NCBI GenBank assembly: GCA_008508345.1
Contig: QNGE01003754.1
Location: forward strand, 1-64,000
Direction: 5' to 3'
Length of the DNA: 64,000 nt
Origin: Paragonimus westermani
Lineage: Eukaryota > Platyhelminthes > Trematoda > Plagiorchiida > Troglotrematidae
The translations under genes were made by a program, and so were the position numbers. Below, piece by piece: positions 37,628 to 49,233 of the stretch; position 1 is the stretch's first letter, and every line of letters begins with the position of its first letter. Under the pieces are notes generated by a model, which was given only the letters and a program-made list of their open reading frames with translations, was not told where the DNA came from and searched no databases.

Positions 37628-38624
37628 NNNNNNNNNNNNNNNNNNNNNNNNNNNNNNNNNNNNNNNNNNNNNNNNNNNNNNNNNNNNNNNNNNNNNNNNN
37701 NNNNNNNNNNNNNNNNNNNNNNNNNNNNNNNNNNNNNNNNNNNNNNNNNNNNNNNNNNNNNNNNNNNNNNNNNNNNNNNNNNNNNNNNNNNNNNNNNNNN
37801 NNNNNNNNNNNNNNNNNNNNNNNNNNNNNNNNNNNNNNNNNNNNNNNNNNNNNNNNNNNNNNNNNNNNNNNNNNNNNNNNNNNNNNNNNNNNNNNNNNNN
37901 NNNNNNNNNNNNNNNNNNNNNNNNNNNNNNNNNNNNNNNNNNNNNNNNNNNNNNNNNNNNNNNNNNNNNNNNNNNNNNNNNNNNNNNNNNNNNNNNNNNN
38001 NNNNNNNNNNNNNNNNNNNNNNNNNNNNNNNNNNNNNNNNNNNNNNNNNNNNNNNNNNNNNNNNNNNNNNNNNNNNNNNNNNNNNNNNNNNNNNNNNNNN
38101 NNNNNNNNNNNNNNNNNNNNNNNNNNNNNNNNNNNNNNNNNNNNNNNNNNNNNNNNNNNNNNNNNNNNNNNNNNNNNNNNNNNNNNNNNNNNNNNNNNNN
38201 NNNNNNNNNNNNNNNNNNNNNNNNNNNNNNNNNNNNNNNNNNNNNNNNNNNNNNNNNNNNNNNNNNNNNNNNNNNNNNNNNNNNNNNNNNNNNNNNNNNN
38301 NNNNNNNNNNNNNNNNNNNNNNNNNNNNNNNNNNNNNNNNNNNNNNNNNNNNNNNNNNNNNNNNNNNNNNNNNNNNNNNNNNNNNNNNNNNNNNNNNNNN
38401 NNNNNNNNNNNNNNNNNNNNNNNNNNNNNNNNNNNNNNNNNNNNNNNNNNNNNNNNNNNNNNNNNNNNNNNNNNNNNNNNNNNNNNNNNNNNNNNNNNNN
38501 NNNNNNNNNNNNNNNNNNNNNNNNNNNNNNNNNNNNNNNNNNNNNNNNNNNNNNNNNNNNNNNNNNNNNNNNNNNNNNNNNNNNNNNNNNNNNNNNNNNN
38601 NNNNNNNNNNNNNNNNNNNNNNNN
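37628..38624. other. Assembly gap (997 Ns)
   Basis: Unknown sequence. It is bounded on the left by an inverted PLE end and on the right by the PLE endonuclease linker, so it very likely hides repeat sequence that collapsed in assembly. The 492-codon open frame across it is an artefact of the Ns. Confidence 0.99.
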
Positions 38625-39200
38625 GCCCAATTACGCTTGGTTCAAACCACCAAAGGACTCGTTCTACACAATCGCGAACGCAGTCAGTCTGACCATTCTG
38701 TCTCTCACGTTGTCTATCAGTTCACTTGCAGTTGCGGTGACGTTTACATAGGCAGAACAGACCGACGGCTATCTCAGCGTGTGGCCGAACACCTCCCAAA
38801 CTGGTTGAAACAGCGCATGACACAACTGGAAACCGATGGATCGGTTACTCGAAGCCCTGCGTCATCGATTGCCAGACACATCATGATAACAGGTCACCAG
38901 GTGGTCCCACTTAACTCTTTCAAAATATTGTTACGTCAGCAGAACCCGAAGCTACTGGCCTTTAGCGAAGCCATGCTGATTAGAGCTCACCAGCCGGCGC
39001 TGTGTGCACAAAAGTGGGTGAAGCAACCTATAGGGTTGCCGTGGTGGTGATGACAATACGTGGTGTGATTGTATGCGTGTCCCTACCCTGTCTATCTCTA
39101 ATTGTCTCTTATATAACTTGCATGTTTTACGTTTGCGACTGATGAGAGTAAACGAAATGTTAACATATCGCAACATGTCTTCTTTCTGCGCTGATGTTTG
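38625..39200 (+). mobile_element. Penelope-like element, GIY-YIG endonuclease and 3' end
   Basis: From the gap to a TGATGA at 39,050 the frame is open and encodes the PLE C-terminal module: VYQFTCSCGDVYIGRTDRRL, then SQRVAEHLP and later SSIARHIMITGH. The VYIGRT block is the GIY-YIG core with its catalytic Arg, and CSCG is the Cys pair typical of PLE nucleases. The tail IRAHQPALCAQKWVKQPI-LPWW is the usual PLE end. No stop or frameshift interrupts about 140 codons, so this copy is much younger than the one at 25-27 kb. The reverse transcriptase would lie in the gap. The 3' non-coding part reaches at least 39,196, where it matches the inverted piece left of the gap. Confidence 0.92.
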
Positions 39201-40714
39201 TTTACTATAAAACTAATTGGTAGTACAATCCAAGCGCCGAGCCCGGAAGTTGTATAGAGGACTGGTTTTTTTGAGACGGTCAATTTGCGCTACGTTTACT
39301 CCTGGGCAAACGAGCCCAAGATTTTAGATAAGATGGTTTAAATATTTTGAATCAAATCCAGTGGAATATTGGTCGAATCGGGTGTTTCCCAGGCAACCAG
39401 ACCCTAGTATAAGTCAAGATTTTTACAAAACTAAAAGTAGTCTTTTGTGAAACAGAGATCGGTAGAATAGACTGCTTTGAAACGAGGCCAAACAGGGCTG
39501 AAAAGTAAACAGGAAAAGCCTATGCCATCTGCAGACCAACACTGCTAAGCAGAGTAAACGATACAATTAATTGGGGCTGCCCACTTCTTCACTGGATATA
39601 TACGTCCAAACGAGAAGTGTGTGCTATTAGAAATGCATGCCGGAACAGTAAATGTTCTTCTCTATCCATCTGAACACAAAAACAATTGGTTGTAAATTAT
39701 ACTCTTTTCAGTAGTAGATACTGAGAGGCAATAAGTCATGAGTAAATCATGCTACGAAAGCTTGCTGGGGGATAAAATTGATCTGAATCATTCGAGTTGT
39801 GCACAAACAGATTCTTGTATGCATCCCCTGAATATTTTCAATGTTTCAGTATAGTTTACAAGCTAACTCGCGTAAGTGATTCACGTTAACTAGTTCAACT
39901 GCACTAGGTATATCGTTTGCTCCTCACTGTCACTACAATTAACCAACTTTACTCGATTATTTGTCACCATCATCTTGACAATGCTTCAACTTTCCCATGT
40001 CAACCACGGATTACTTCCTTTGGTTTATCCTAATGGAACTGTTACAAACATTTTGTGATGTACTACTCCGTTGCGCTTCTTCTGTGCCTGCGGATTGTGT
40101 CGAGTGATCGATCAGACTAATGATTTAATCATGGGCGAGGTTTGTGACATCTTTTCGACATAGCAATAACTATGCATTAAAGACTTTAAACGAGTTCCGA
40201 TTCTCGACAATATACGATCAAGAGGTTTTTCTGTTCTAAACGCGTTTTTATTTCAAAACCTGGCTGAAAATTCTCTTTCTAATCTACGACTGTTCATATT
40301 ATCGATCTGGCTATAGTTGTGAACGTCACTGTGAGCAATTTCAGGGGGCAATTGTGGATAACTTGGATAGCCGCTTTCAGCTGCAATTCACCTTAGAAGA
40401 ACGGTCGACACTACTGTTTTCAACTGCACTGCGGTCTGTGAACTCTCTATCGGTAATGACACGGTACAAAACACTTCGAAAATGAATCGAATAGTCCATC
40501 TGACCCGATTTTAGTTCACGTACTCAAAAGCTTTTAATCGGTTCCTAATTATCGGTATCTGCCAAGCTAATGCTTGATGGAACAAAATTTTCTGCCAGTA
40601 AATTATTATCCACGTGGAACAACCCTACACTCGCTAGCCTCAGTTCGAGTGTACGATCTCATGGAAAGAATACATGAAATTTTGAAGGCGAGTTTGTGTA
40701 AAGTGTTTGCTTAC

Positions 40715-40801
40715 TTGTGTTTGTACATGACCAGAATTTTATGTGCACGCTTCAAAATTGATAGGATTTGTGCAAAAGGCGTGATGAATGTGGAATCCGA
40801 C
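40715..40801 (-). CDS. PDE4: PDE4 exon, C-terminal half of UCR1 (TPFAQ)
   Basis: An 87-base exon with a strong acceptor (GTCACCTTCCTTTCAG) and donor CACAA|GTAAGC. It enters with one base (phase 2) and leaves in phase 2. The peptide reads SDSTFITPFAQILSILKRAH, then KILVMYKH. The ITPFAQ-L--L sequence is the conserved core of UCR1. Its first base completes the Arg codon left open by the exon at 43,001-42,793. A plus-strand open frame over the same bases is a shadow. The next exon downstream is not in matching phase, see 23,335-23,435. Confidence 0.9.
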
Positions 40802-42792
40802 CTGAAAGGAAGGTGACAATGAAGACTGGAATTATGCCTTCAACTTCGACAATACAAACTGTTTGGGGTAACTACTGAACCCTAATGTATTCATTTCAAA
40901 AGTATAACTTTATATCTGCCGCCTACGTCGGAGTACTTTCGGGATGCTCCAAACCGCTAGCATATGGGCATTCAGGTACTAGGCATTCTCATACACAACA
41001 GAAAATACTCTTTTCAAACCATTTTCTTGCTTTCGGAAATATGAAAAAGAATTGTTGAGTCCCCAGGGAAATACTCATTGTTCAGAACGAAGTTCACTAA
41101 TTCTCAGCTGAAAGAATTCCCAAAGGAGGAACCAATCCGTTCAAGAGCCAATTTTGTGGGGCATACTAAGAAGGCATCCCGGCCAAACCGCCCAGGAAAC
41201 ATATTTCAAACTCCCAGGAGAAGTCCAACAACAGTTTCAATGGACGAAATCGTGCAATTTTGCTTAATTACAATGCAGCAGATCGATAAAATACAAACAT
41301 CTATTCGCATTGCAATTATCCCACTATTTTGAGTTGTAGAAGGTCTGATTTACGAAACAGCGGTGGCCTGTTATGTGCCAACGTGGACCACAAGTAGGTT
41401 TGAGCAAGAAAGTTATTTGCGGATCTCACCAGGCAATATCCACGAAAAAAACATTCAATCAACAACCCCTCGGCCATGTGAGCCTGGGTAACTAGTCCTG
41501 ACGACTCGTAACCGTGAGTGAAATATTCACACAAATATTGTGTTATGGCTTCATCTTAAGCGACTTCCTTTCACAAATGTTGATGTGAACGTGATCAACA
41601 TGACGAAAATTAAAGAATTCCCTAACTATTCTGACTTGATGTGTGGTGTTAACTGCTGGCACGTCTGGAGGACATGGCAGATGGAAATGAAAATTCAGCC
41701 GGTAAGTACGGAATAGATGTTAACCATTTATAGATCTATACAAATCTTGACCTCGGAGAAAGTGTTTACAAACAGTTCATCTTATCCCTCGAAGAAGTCT
41801 ATCAATATTAAGAAAACCTCAATAAGACGATGTGTGTGGAACGGCGGCTTATCCTTGGTGTACATAAGTTGCAATTACTAACACGGCAATTTGAATTACA
41901 AGTTAGGAATCTCCGGAATCCCCTTATCTATTGATATTAAAGCTAATTTACACTAAGCAATTACCCCGAAATCTTTTAAAATTATTTGCTTTGATTTACT
42001 ATCCAGAAATGCTGCGGACAGGAGTATTCACCGGTTTTCTAACAAGTGGTTAGATCTCGATTTCAGGTGCGCCGTTATTGGTTCGACAAGCCATTACTTC
42101 GCGTTTCTCCATTGGTACAGTTTGTATCAATAACCCGGTTACTATTTGCGTACGTGATTCTTCAGAAATTAGGCACTAAAGCCTTACACCAAATAGTTCT
42201 ACGGACATCAGTGAATTGAAACATGAAGAATGGTAGGTTTTCGACAGCGCACTGAATCATCTTCCTGTTTAGCTGTAGTTCCATTACCGAGGATGGGAAA
42301 TATCACTCGTATTAATAAATGCCGTTAGCAGCAAGCGCTCTAGAATGCACTCATATATGTAAGAACGGAAGTTCTGTTTGACGCTTCTGACGCTTGAAAT
42401 TGTTGATGTGAATATCGCAATCGCATGCTGAATATTTTCGTACAGGACTAGAAAACACCCAATGGGATGCATAATACTAAATGCCTGGCAAAAATCGGGT
42501 TACCTACAACAACCCGTGGAGAATATTTTATCGCATTAGTGCCAGTAACCCATCTATTGTGCACATTACTAGAGCATCAGACAGACCTTGTATTCAGCAC
42601 AAGGTTTCGACTGGTGGTCCATCGGTGATTTTCAGCTCTCAAGTGTTTTAGTACAAACGAGAGTTCTGGATATCGGAAGATATGATTTATGCATGAATCT
42701 GTAGCCTACTGGTATACGAGAAAACGTTCCGTCAATATTTCTAAGACATACTTTTGGTATATCCTTTACAAAAATAAACACTGTGAGCGTAC
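40802..42792 (-). other. PDE4 intron, 2.0 kb
   Basis: Flanked by matching phase-2 splice sites. Apart from the plus-strand open frame at 41,078-41,332 described separately, nothing recognisable. Confidence 0.8.
41078..41332 (+). other. Possible exon on the opposite strand, unknown protein
   Basis: An 84-codon open frame preceded by a CCCCAG at 41,067. It reads with protein-like composition: KFTNSQLKEFPKEEPIRSRA, a basic RPNRPGNIFQTPRRSP stretch, then MDEIVQFCLITMQQIDKIQT. No family is recognised. It has no ATG at its start and no downstream partner exon was found. It may be a chance frame or part of an antisense transcript. Confidence 0.2.
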
Positions 42793-43001
42793 CTGTCAGC
42801 GGCATCCGCAGTTTCCTTTTGAGCATTAACGGTAACATGTTCCAGTGTGAGTCCGCTCCGGTACAAAAACGATTGTCTCCGAGAAGCTGTGGCTTGCATT
42901 TTTAAGCTAGAAATCGACTTATCTGGATCACTAGGAACGGATTGTCCGCTTTTCTCACGAGAAAATCTGATAATAAAGGATTCGGGAGAAATAGAGCTGT
43001 A
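42793..43001 (-). CDS. PDE4: PDE4 exon, N-terminal half of UCR1 (RRQSFLYRS)
   Basis: A 209-base exon with acceptor GTAGTTTGTAAATTAG before 43,001 (phase 0 start) and donor GACAG|GTACGC (phase 2 end). The peptide begins YSSISPESFIIRFSREKSGQ, passes SVPSDPDKSISSLKM, and contains ATASRRQSFLYRSGLTLEH. RRxSFLYRS is the UCR1 signature, and its Ser is the protein kinase A activation site of long PDE4 forms. The acidic residues that usually follow (DSDYD) are replaced by GLTLEH. An in-frame ATG at about 42,909 could serve a shorter transcript. Its splice to 40,801 is perfectly in phase. Confidence 0.9.
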
Positions 43002-44149
43002 CTAATTTACAAACTACAACCGGAAAAATCAGTTGAATGGATACTAGGAAACAAGTTGGCAGCATTTATGGTTTACACTCCTATGATACATCCTGAACTT
43101 TACAGTAATCACTTTTAACAATAAGTGAATTAACTTTCTTCAGGAGCAGTAGACTGGCTGACCTACACAGCTAAAGAAACATAACCAGAAATGAAGGAAT
43201 ATATGGTGACTACAATTCTACACAAGATAGGTTTTTTGCCAGCTGCCATCAGTTCTTCAATAATCGATTGTGCACATTTCCGTATTCGCCACCAGTTTCG
43301 AAGTCAACCAGAACACCTCGGCTTACGTCTATGCTTAACGAATTTCCAACAGATTTGACATCTTCGCTTCAGACTGGCTAGTCCTAAGTCCCAAAGTCTG
43401 GAACACACAGTTCTACATTCATAGTTCATGGTTTGTGAATCTGAGTGTTTTCTTGCCGGAAACTGCGATCCTGCCCTCTCACGAGACAAAAGTTTGAGGA
43501 CACGAAAGTTAGCTTTCCACTTAACAGTTAATGTGATACGATTTCCCCTACTTCTGAGACCCAGAATCTTGGTTGTTCAGCATTTCACTAGATTTTTGTT
43601 GGTAATTTGCTTCAACATTATCATCGAGGTTGCTTCTAACTCTGTTTCTAGAATTTTCTGTGATGCCGTCTCGCTTACGTGCGGATTGGAGTTTTGGGAC
43701 ACATACTGCATTGAACGCTATTCGTAATATCTGTTCTTTTGCTTCAGTCGACAGAACCGTCCATCGTTTATGTAATTCGACCTCACAACATCCATTGGTT
43801 CCCTTAAGTATCTATTAAATGGCAGCTCCTTTCACGGTTGAGTGAACATGTTGAACCGTCAACCATCTCTGTTTTGTTGACGCACGTCCATATGCAAGCC
43901 ATTATATATTCATTAGTTGGCTTGAATTTTTAGGCACGTAAGTAATTTATTAGCGGATACTGTTGTTATGCATCAGAAACTGTTCACAAACTGATGAAGT
44001 TCCACGGTTCACAGGGAGAATACCTTGACAAATAAGGTTTTCGATGAGTAGTTGGGGATCTGGTTTGTTTTCAACAGGAACATCACTCACATCTGTTTGC
44101 AGCCTTCGCATTCAGATAAACAGTCCAGCTAGCCTATTTCGAAAAGAAA

Positions 44150-44337
44150 CAGTAGACTCGAGTGTTTTTCTCATTAGAGCTTATTATTAGCGCACTTCTT
44201 TGCCACGGCCGTGACTTGAACTCCGGCGACGCTTCCATGGGGCAATCGTGTTGACCACCGCGCTTTTAGTCTCACATTAGGTACGACCGAATTACCAAAT
44301 CTGAACGCTCAACCAATTTCGCTTCTGAGCAATAAGG
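44150..44337 (-). repeat. Copy B of dispersed SINE-like repeat
   Basis: On the minus strand it starts with a tRNA Leu/Ser-like head (GAAATTGGTTGAGCGTTC), passes GTGGTCAACACGATTG, and includes GGAGTTCAAGTCACG, which resembles a polymerase III B-box. It ends ATGAG..CACTCGAGTCTAC. It aligns along its whole length with copy C at 51,276-51,470. Confidence 0.68.
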
Positions 44338-47027
44338 CCGTCTGGAAAATCTCTCTGAATGCGAAGACTGTGATCAAATCTGAGTGATGTTCAACTTAAA
44401 AATAAAATTTGGTCTGTTGTGTTTGTGCTCCTGATAACATGAAATAACTTGACCGGCAGTGATAACTCATTTATACCTCTTTCCTGGTACACAATTTTCA
44501 TACACTATGAACTTTATTCAGTTGTTGTGATAAGGTACCAAACCTGATGTCTGAAACGTGAATAAGTAATATTGCATATGGGATAGCAAAGTGACTCTTC
44601 ACTCTTGTCAAGAGACATAATCATCACGCAGCAAGATCAGAAGGGGAATTCGAGGAGATGATTATTTGGAAAACAAAGATTGGTTACGGGCCAGCGGCGT
44701 ACATTCTTGATGAGAGTGCAGCACTTCAACTGGGCATAATATTGCCCAGAACAGGTCAGTTATTGGACGAGCACTTTTCAGAATTAGCGAAAAGAAAACC
44801 AAAGCGTTATCTGTCTGGTTGCGTCTGTTTTGAAATTTCAACTATACTTAGATTCAGCATCTTTAGATAATGATTAATGCGTTAACGAAGAATCTTATTC
44901 GATTAAAAGGAGCACGGAACTCAAGTTCAGTACTGAGTAGTTTCATAAACAGTATGAACGAGACATTCGTTTCCACATACAGCTCAATGCACTTTGTTCA
45001 AATCTCACAATCATCGATAGCCATCTTCCACATGCTCTACCCTTTGGATACATTTTCCACACCGAGTAGTTCAAGGAGTACCTATCATAGACTCCAGTAA
45101 ATTGGGCACCATTTCAACCCAGCTTTACTGATGCGAGGTGCCTGCACTGCCGAAACACCAGTGTGAGCTCTTTTCCACAAAAACCATGCTGAAGAATAGT
45201 GCTCGAATTATTTTCGCTACAAGCACGCTACAGCACGCCTGGGGTTTACGGGTTTTCTTCCCCCTCCCAAAAATGCGCAACTATTAGGTGGGTAATGCAC
45301 TATAGCTAATCACGGTTGTTACGCCGTACCTGAACAGCTAATCATGGTGAACCAAAAGCAAAGGTCCACAGGTATGAGGGTGACAACAGGCCCTGACCAA
45401 AAGACGCAATATTCTTGTCCTTGATTCTGCGTGCAGTCGCAATAACGCTCAAAATAAACTACATGTTTGACGATTCACGTGATATGAATTCATTTACACA
45501 AATATGTACTTCAGTCTTTTGCATCTAAATTTAGATGTCTGAGTATGGATAGTGACCATGGTGACTAGTTTTCTTTTGGAAACTCATTAAAATTCAGAAA
45601 TTTAGATGATCCAAACGAGTAGTTTGAAAAGATGGCGTTTCGATTTTCGAAGAGCATTGCATACCTCAACAGCTTGAAATTGCTATGGCATATGGACTAT
45701 TGATTCCTAGAGAAATGAGTAGCTTGCGGGAAATCCTAGGTATATTCACTTCTATTAACCACTCGCCCGTAGTTTCGTGTTTTTAGTAAAAGGTGTTCAC
45801 ATCACTTTCCATCCTGTTTATGCAGGCTTGTAAAGTGCTACCGTCTAAGCGGTTCAGTGTATGGGGCAACACAATCATAATATCCCAGTAGCTAGCTAAA
45901 AATGATCTAGTCTAGTCAGATCAGCGAGTTAATTATCGAAGCACAGTGTGGGTCAGTTTAACCGTTTGCCTGACTCCACCCCGATTACATGATCACAAAT
46001 TATTTAGTCACTCACACGGTGATATCATGACTTGGGTAAAATTAAGAACACAGTTGCTGAATAAAGCAATTAGCGCATGTTGAAATTGCCACAACGTTGA
46101 GTCTACCAACACAAATGTCTCCTATCATTCCGTCACCATTTTACCCAACCTATTGTTATACTGGATGTGTTTAGGTGGGTTTATGGAAGAATATTCCGGT
46201 CAAACACTTTGAGAAGCTTTTTTCGTAAGAATTGTTCCTCTGACCACTTGTGTTGAGCGACCGTCAGCATCTATCTGAAAAAGTGATGACATCTCCTTTC
46301 TCCGTCATTGCCGACATACCGGAAGCGAATCGACACATCGCTGATTGTATCTTCTCGAATAGTGTCCATTATTGGAAAATGACTGCTTTTCTTACGCGTT
46401 AAAACGAATCAAATCTTAGGCGTTGAGTCTTGAGAGTATGCACAATATAATCATTTTCATCTTTCAATAAATAATCGGGATGTACAAGCATTTCTCATTT
46501 GTTTGTTATATTTTGATGTACAGGTTGACACAAAATCTCCCAAATGATATGTTGTTTAAGGTGACCGAATTCGCTGCCAGTGTGCACGGACACCCAAAAT
46601 CGGTAGCCTGATATGGACACTTTACTAATCCGTACATGATACGCCATTGTGTTCCAGTATCTCTGATGAATGACGTAACCTGGCCCAGTGTTTTTACTTG
46701 GTCAAGTCAGCAATTACCATTTACGCCCCGGGTTGTTCTGTTTTGTCATGCTGAAAATGCCTATTGGAATGACATGTAAAGTTGTCCCGAACTGTCTTCG
46801 TCAGTTTTATTTACAGTGCCTCGAGCAAGAAAGCAAATTTGGCAGTGATCACGTCATTCTTATTTCAACCCAGTGGGGTATTATGAACAAGACAATTAAA
46901 TGTTGACATTACGTGGCTTTCTATCCTGATGTACTTGCTCTTGTGCATCTGCTGAAAAATTCTGGGCTCTGGGAAGCAGACTAGTGTAGTGAGGAGATAC
47001 GGTCGCACCACTATTCAGTAGCAGCAT

Positions 47028-47059
47028 GGATCGAGACGATCGCGGATCGAGATGATCGC
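47028..47059. repeat. 16-bp tandem duplication
   Basis: GGATCGAGACGATCGC is followed directly by the same unit with a single C to T change. This is a short local duplication, rich in CpG. Confidence 0.9.
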
Positions 47060-49233
47060 GTGATAAATACGGCAGAGATACGGGATGGATCGTTGGAGGA
47101 CAGAATGACATATAATGGCTTTCGCTACATGACGGAACTGATACATGGTGTCTATAGCGACTGGAGTATCCTCAGAAGAGTATGGTGTGCAAATGAGTGT
47201 TTCCGTTTCTAGTCGTGTGCAGACACTTAAGTAGTGTGTTGGTTTCTCCAATAAATTAATCTCTGTGTCGTCTGCCTTCTTGGCTCACAACACTAGTGCG
47301 TTTTTGGGTACAGCAGGTATCGGCACTTTGATTTCACTAATTGCCTATATGAATTTTGAGGGACAAAAGCTTTTGGTAAATGATGAATGGACTGAAAATA
47401 TTACCGCGAGATGTGTAACTATTTGCTGGCTAATTTGTTTTAGAAGTCACAGCTAAAACTCGGTAATAATCAGCGTCAAGTTTAAAATATTTGAAACGAA
47501 AACAGCACAACTTGCAGAGATGAACTGATCTTTTTTACACCAATTATACCAGTGAGAGTTGATACTTTCTGTCTGCATTCCCAGTAGACTCAATTTTCAG
47601 TCATTATTCTATGATCAACATTATTTCGCCTTAAACTACTCAAGCTGAGTGAATGGACGTTTCAGTTAACTGTGTAGCCTGAACATAAATAGTGCTCGTA
47701 GAAACAATAGCCGAATAACGAAACGCTGCACCGCCTCGGCTGGTTCACCACATTTCTATGCCTGGTCACCCCAAACACGTTTGAAACCGGTTTTCATGTG
47801 CGAGATGAAACAACATATCCCGGAGGAATGCTTTAACATTTCAGAATATTTTGATAAAATTTTGCCGCAACACACTTTGCGTACTAATCGGCTGAACCAT
47901 TCACTGCTCGAGTCGAAAAGTGTAAAAATGTTTGTAACAAAACGCTGTGGTCATTTGATCTACCGTATGAACTTGGTAGAATGTGTTCTAATTTTATGCT
48001 GGAGTACTGACGCACCATGTTCACATTTTTCTCCATGTCTAAATGATGACGAGTTGAATCTACCTCACTGTGTTCTCAACTCAGGACATCGGTCACATAC
48101 AGCACGAGGCAATGAATATTTGCTATCTAGCCCGGGAATTACCGGACGAGTTCATGGCAGAACTACAAATTAGCGAGTTCAAGAATTTAGTGCAGGAATA
48201 AGGAGCTATATTTAAGTGGTATGGGAATTTTGCAGTGTGTGCCGGTTTTTGCGGGAGTTTATCTGCTAATCGTAGGATTCTTATAGAGCTGTCCAGCACG
48301 AGCTTTACAAGAACACTGAAACCTGTTCATCCTACAATCAACTTCCACCCAACAGACTGAACGTTAGTCCTGCACCGATAAAATTGTCATTTTACATTCT
48401 TGTTATTCACGGCTCGAAGTTTACCTCTGTCAGCGCAGGCTACACTCTGGAGTCCCTCAAGTGTTGAAGTGCAATTGTTTGCCGAAAGAATTCTATCGCT
48501 GTTGGAAATTACCACTTGTCAATCACTGAGCAAGTCTGAGGTTAGCGTAACTGTTTGTCCGTCTGCAGAAAATTGATCTACCAATGTAACAAGCTTATTG
48601 CTCATCTGTTGGCACAGAATTTTGTGATTTGGTTGTATTTTCTGCAAGTATTTGCTCTTTGCGTTTTACGAATGAAAACAGTAAATACATATACAGTGGT
48701 TTTCCAATTTTATAAAACATCATCCTGTTTTTCTTAAATAAATCAGCTGGAATGAAAGGAATTCGAGTAAATTCTCATCATTACGTCGTGTAAACAACTG
48801 AAGCCAAATGAAACGAAAGCTACGAACTCAGTGACATTATAGTGAGTAATCATATGTTTTCGTTGCTGAGTTTCCAACCGTCAATTTGAATCACTGTGGC
48901 AGCGGTTAGCATAACAGCAATATATCTAGATAACTTGGTCCGTACAAACCGCTTGTAGGTCGAACACGGCTTATGAACGGAAAGCAAATTATTGATTCGT
49001 TGACCATACCTTTCGTGGGGTTCGAACCGTTTTTACTGTTGTCGCTTCTTTGTCCAAATGTTTTCTGCCTTTGTAAAGTGCTAACTTATTAATCCAAACA
49101 ACCTGACACCCCTTCCATTTGATTGGTCCGTTATCCTGTTCTGGTAACAAATTCGGAGAATTTGGTGTTGATAGGTTAATACTTTACTCAGTACTCACGG
49201 CCTTCAGGTTCCCGTAAGCCTCACGTCGACTCC

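Larger units (their letters stand above)
23436..40714 (-). other. Large PDE4 intron, 17.3 kb (may contain a linker exon)
   Basis: It carries a dead Penelope-like element on the minus strand (25,100-26,890), a second one on the plus strand next to an assembly gap (37,606-39,200), two microsatellites (24,555 and 36,759) and a small tandem duplication near 31,884. Open frames such as plus 31,389-31,904 and minus 36,412-36,825 have no recognised motif. A short exon linking UCR1 to UCR2 is expected in this interval but could not be identified. Confidence 0.7.
1..43001 (-). other. PDE4: Gene span of a PDE4-type cAMP phosphodiesterase (partial)
   Basis: Seven minus-strand exons between 43,001 and 64 spell, in order, the PDE4 layout UCR1, UCR2, catalytic domain. 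Phases match across each apparently adjacent pair: 2 at 42,793/40,801, 0 at 23,335/21,002, 0 at 11,145/6,981 and 1 at 6,882/221. PDE4 enzymes hydrolyse cAMP to 5'-AMP in the cytosol, and UCR1 and UCR2 set autoinhibition, dimerisation and activation by protein kinase A (family knowledge). The 3' half of the catalytic domain lies beyond position 1. The first exon(s), the UCR1-UCR2 linker and one helix exon were not found. The long-form architecture is shown by the presence of both UCR1 and UCR2. Confidence 0.92.

Noticed and set aside
37572..39050. Open frame of 492 codons across the gap
   Set aside because: More than 300 codons are Ns. Only the part from 38,625 is real and it belongs to the PLE.
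40574..40816. Plus-strand frame of 80 codons
   Set aside because: Antisense shadow of the UCR1 exon 40,801-40,715.
43304..43489. Minus-strand frame as a possible first PDE4 exon
   Set aside because: It lies upstream of 43,001 but contains none of the conserved N-terminal PDE4 residues and lacks a donor in the needed phase.
47781..48173. Plus-strand frame of 130 codons
   Set aside because: It starts at a TTG, matches no family I know and has no splice or repeat context to support it.
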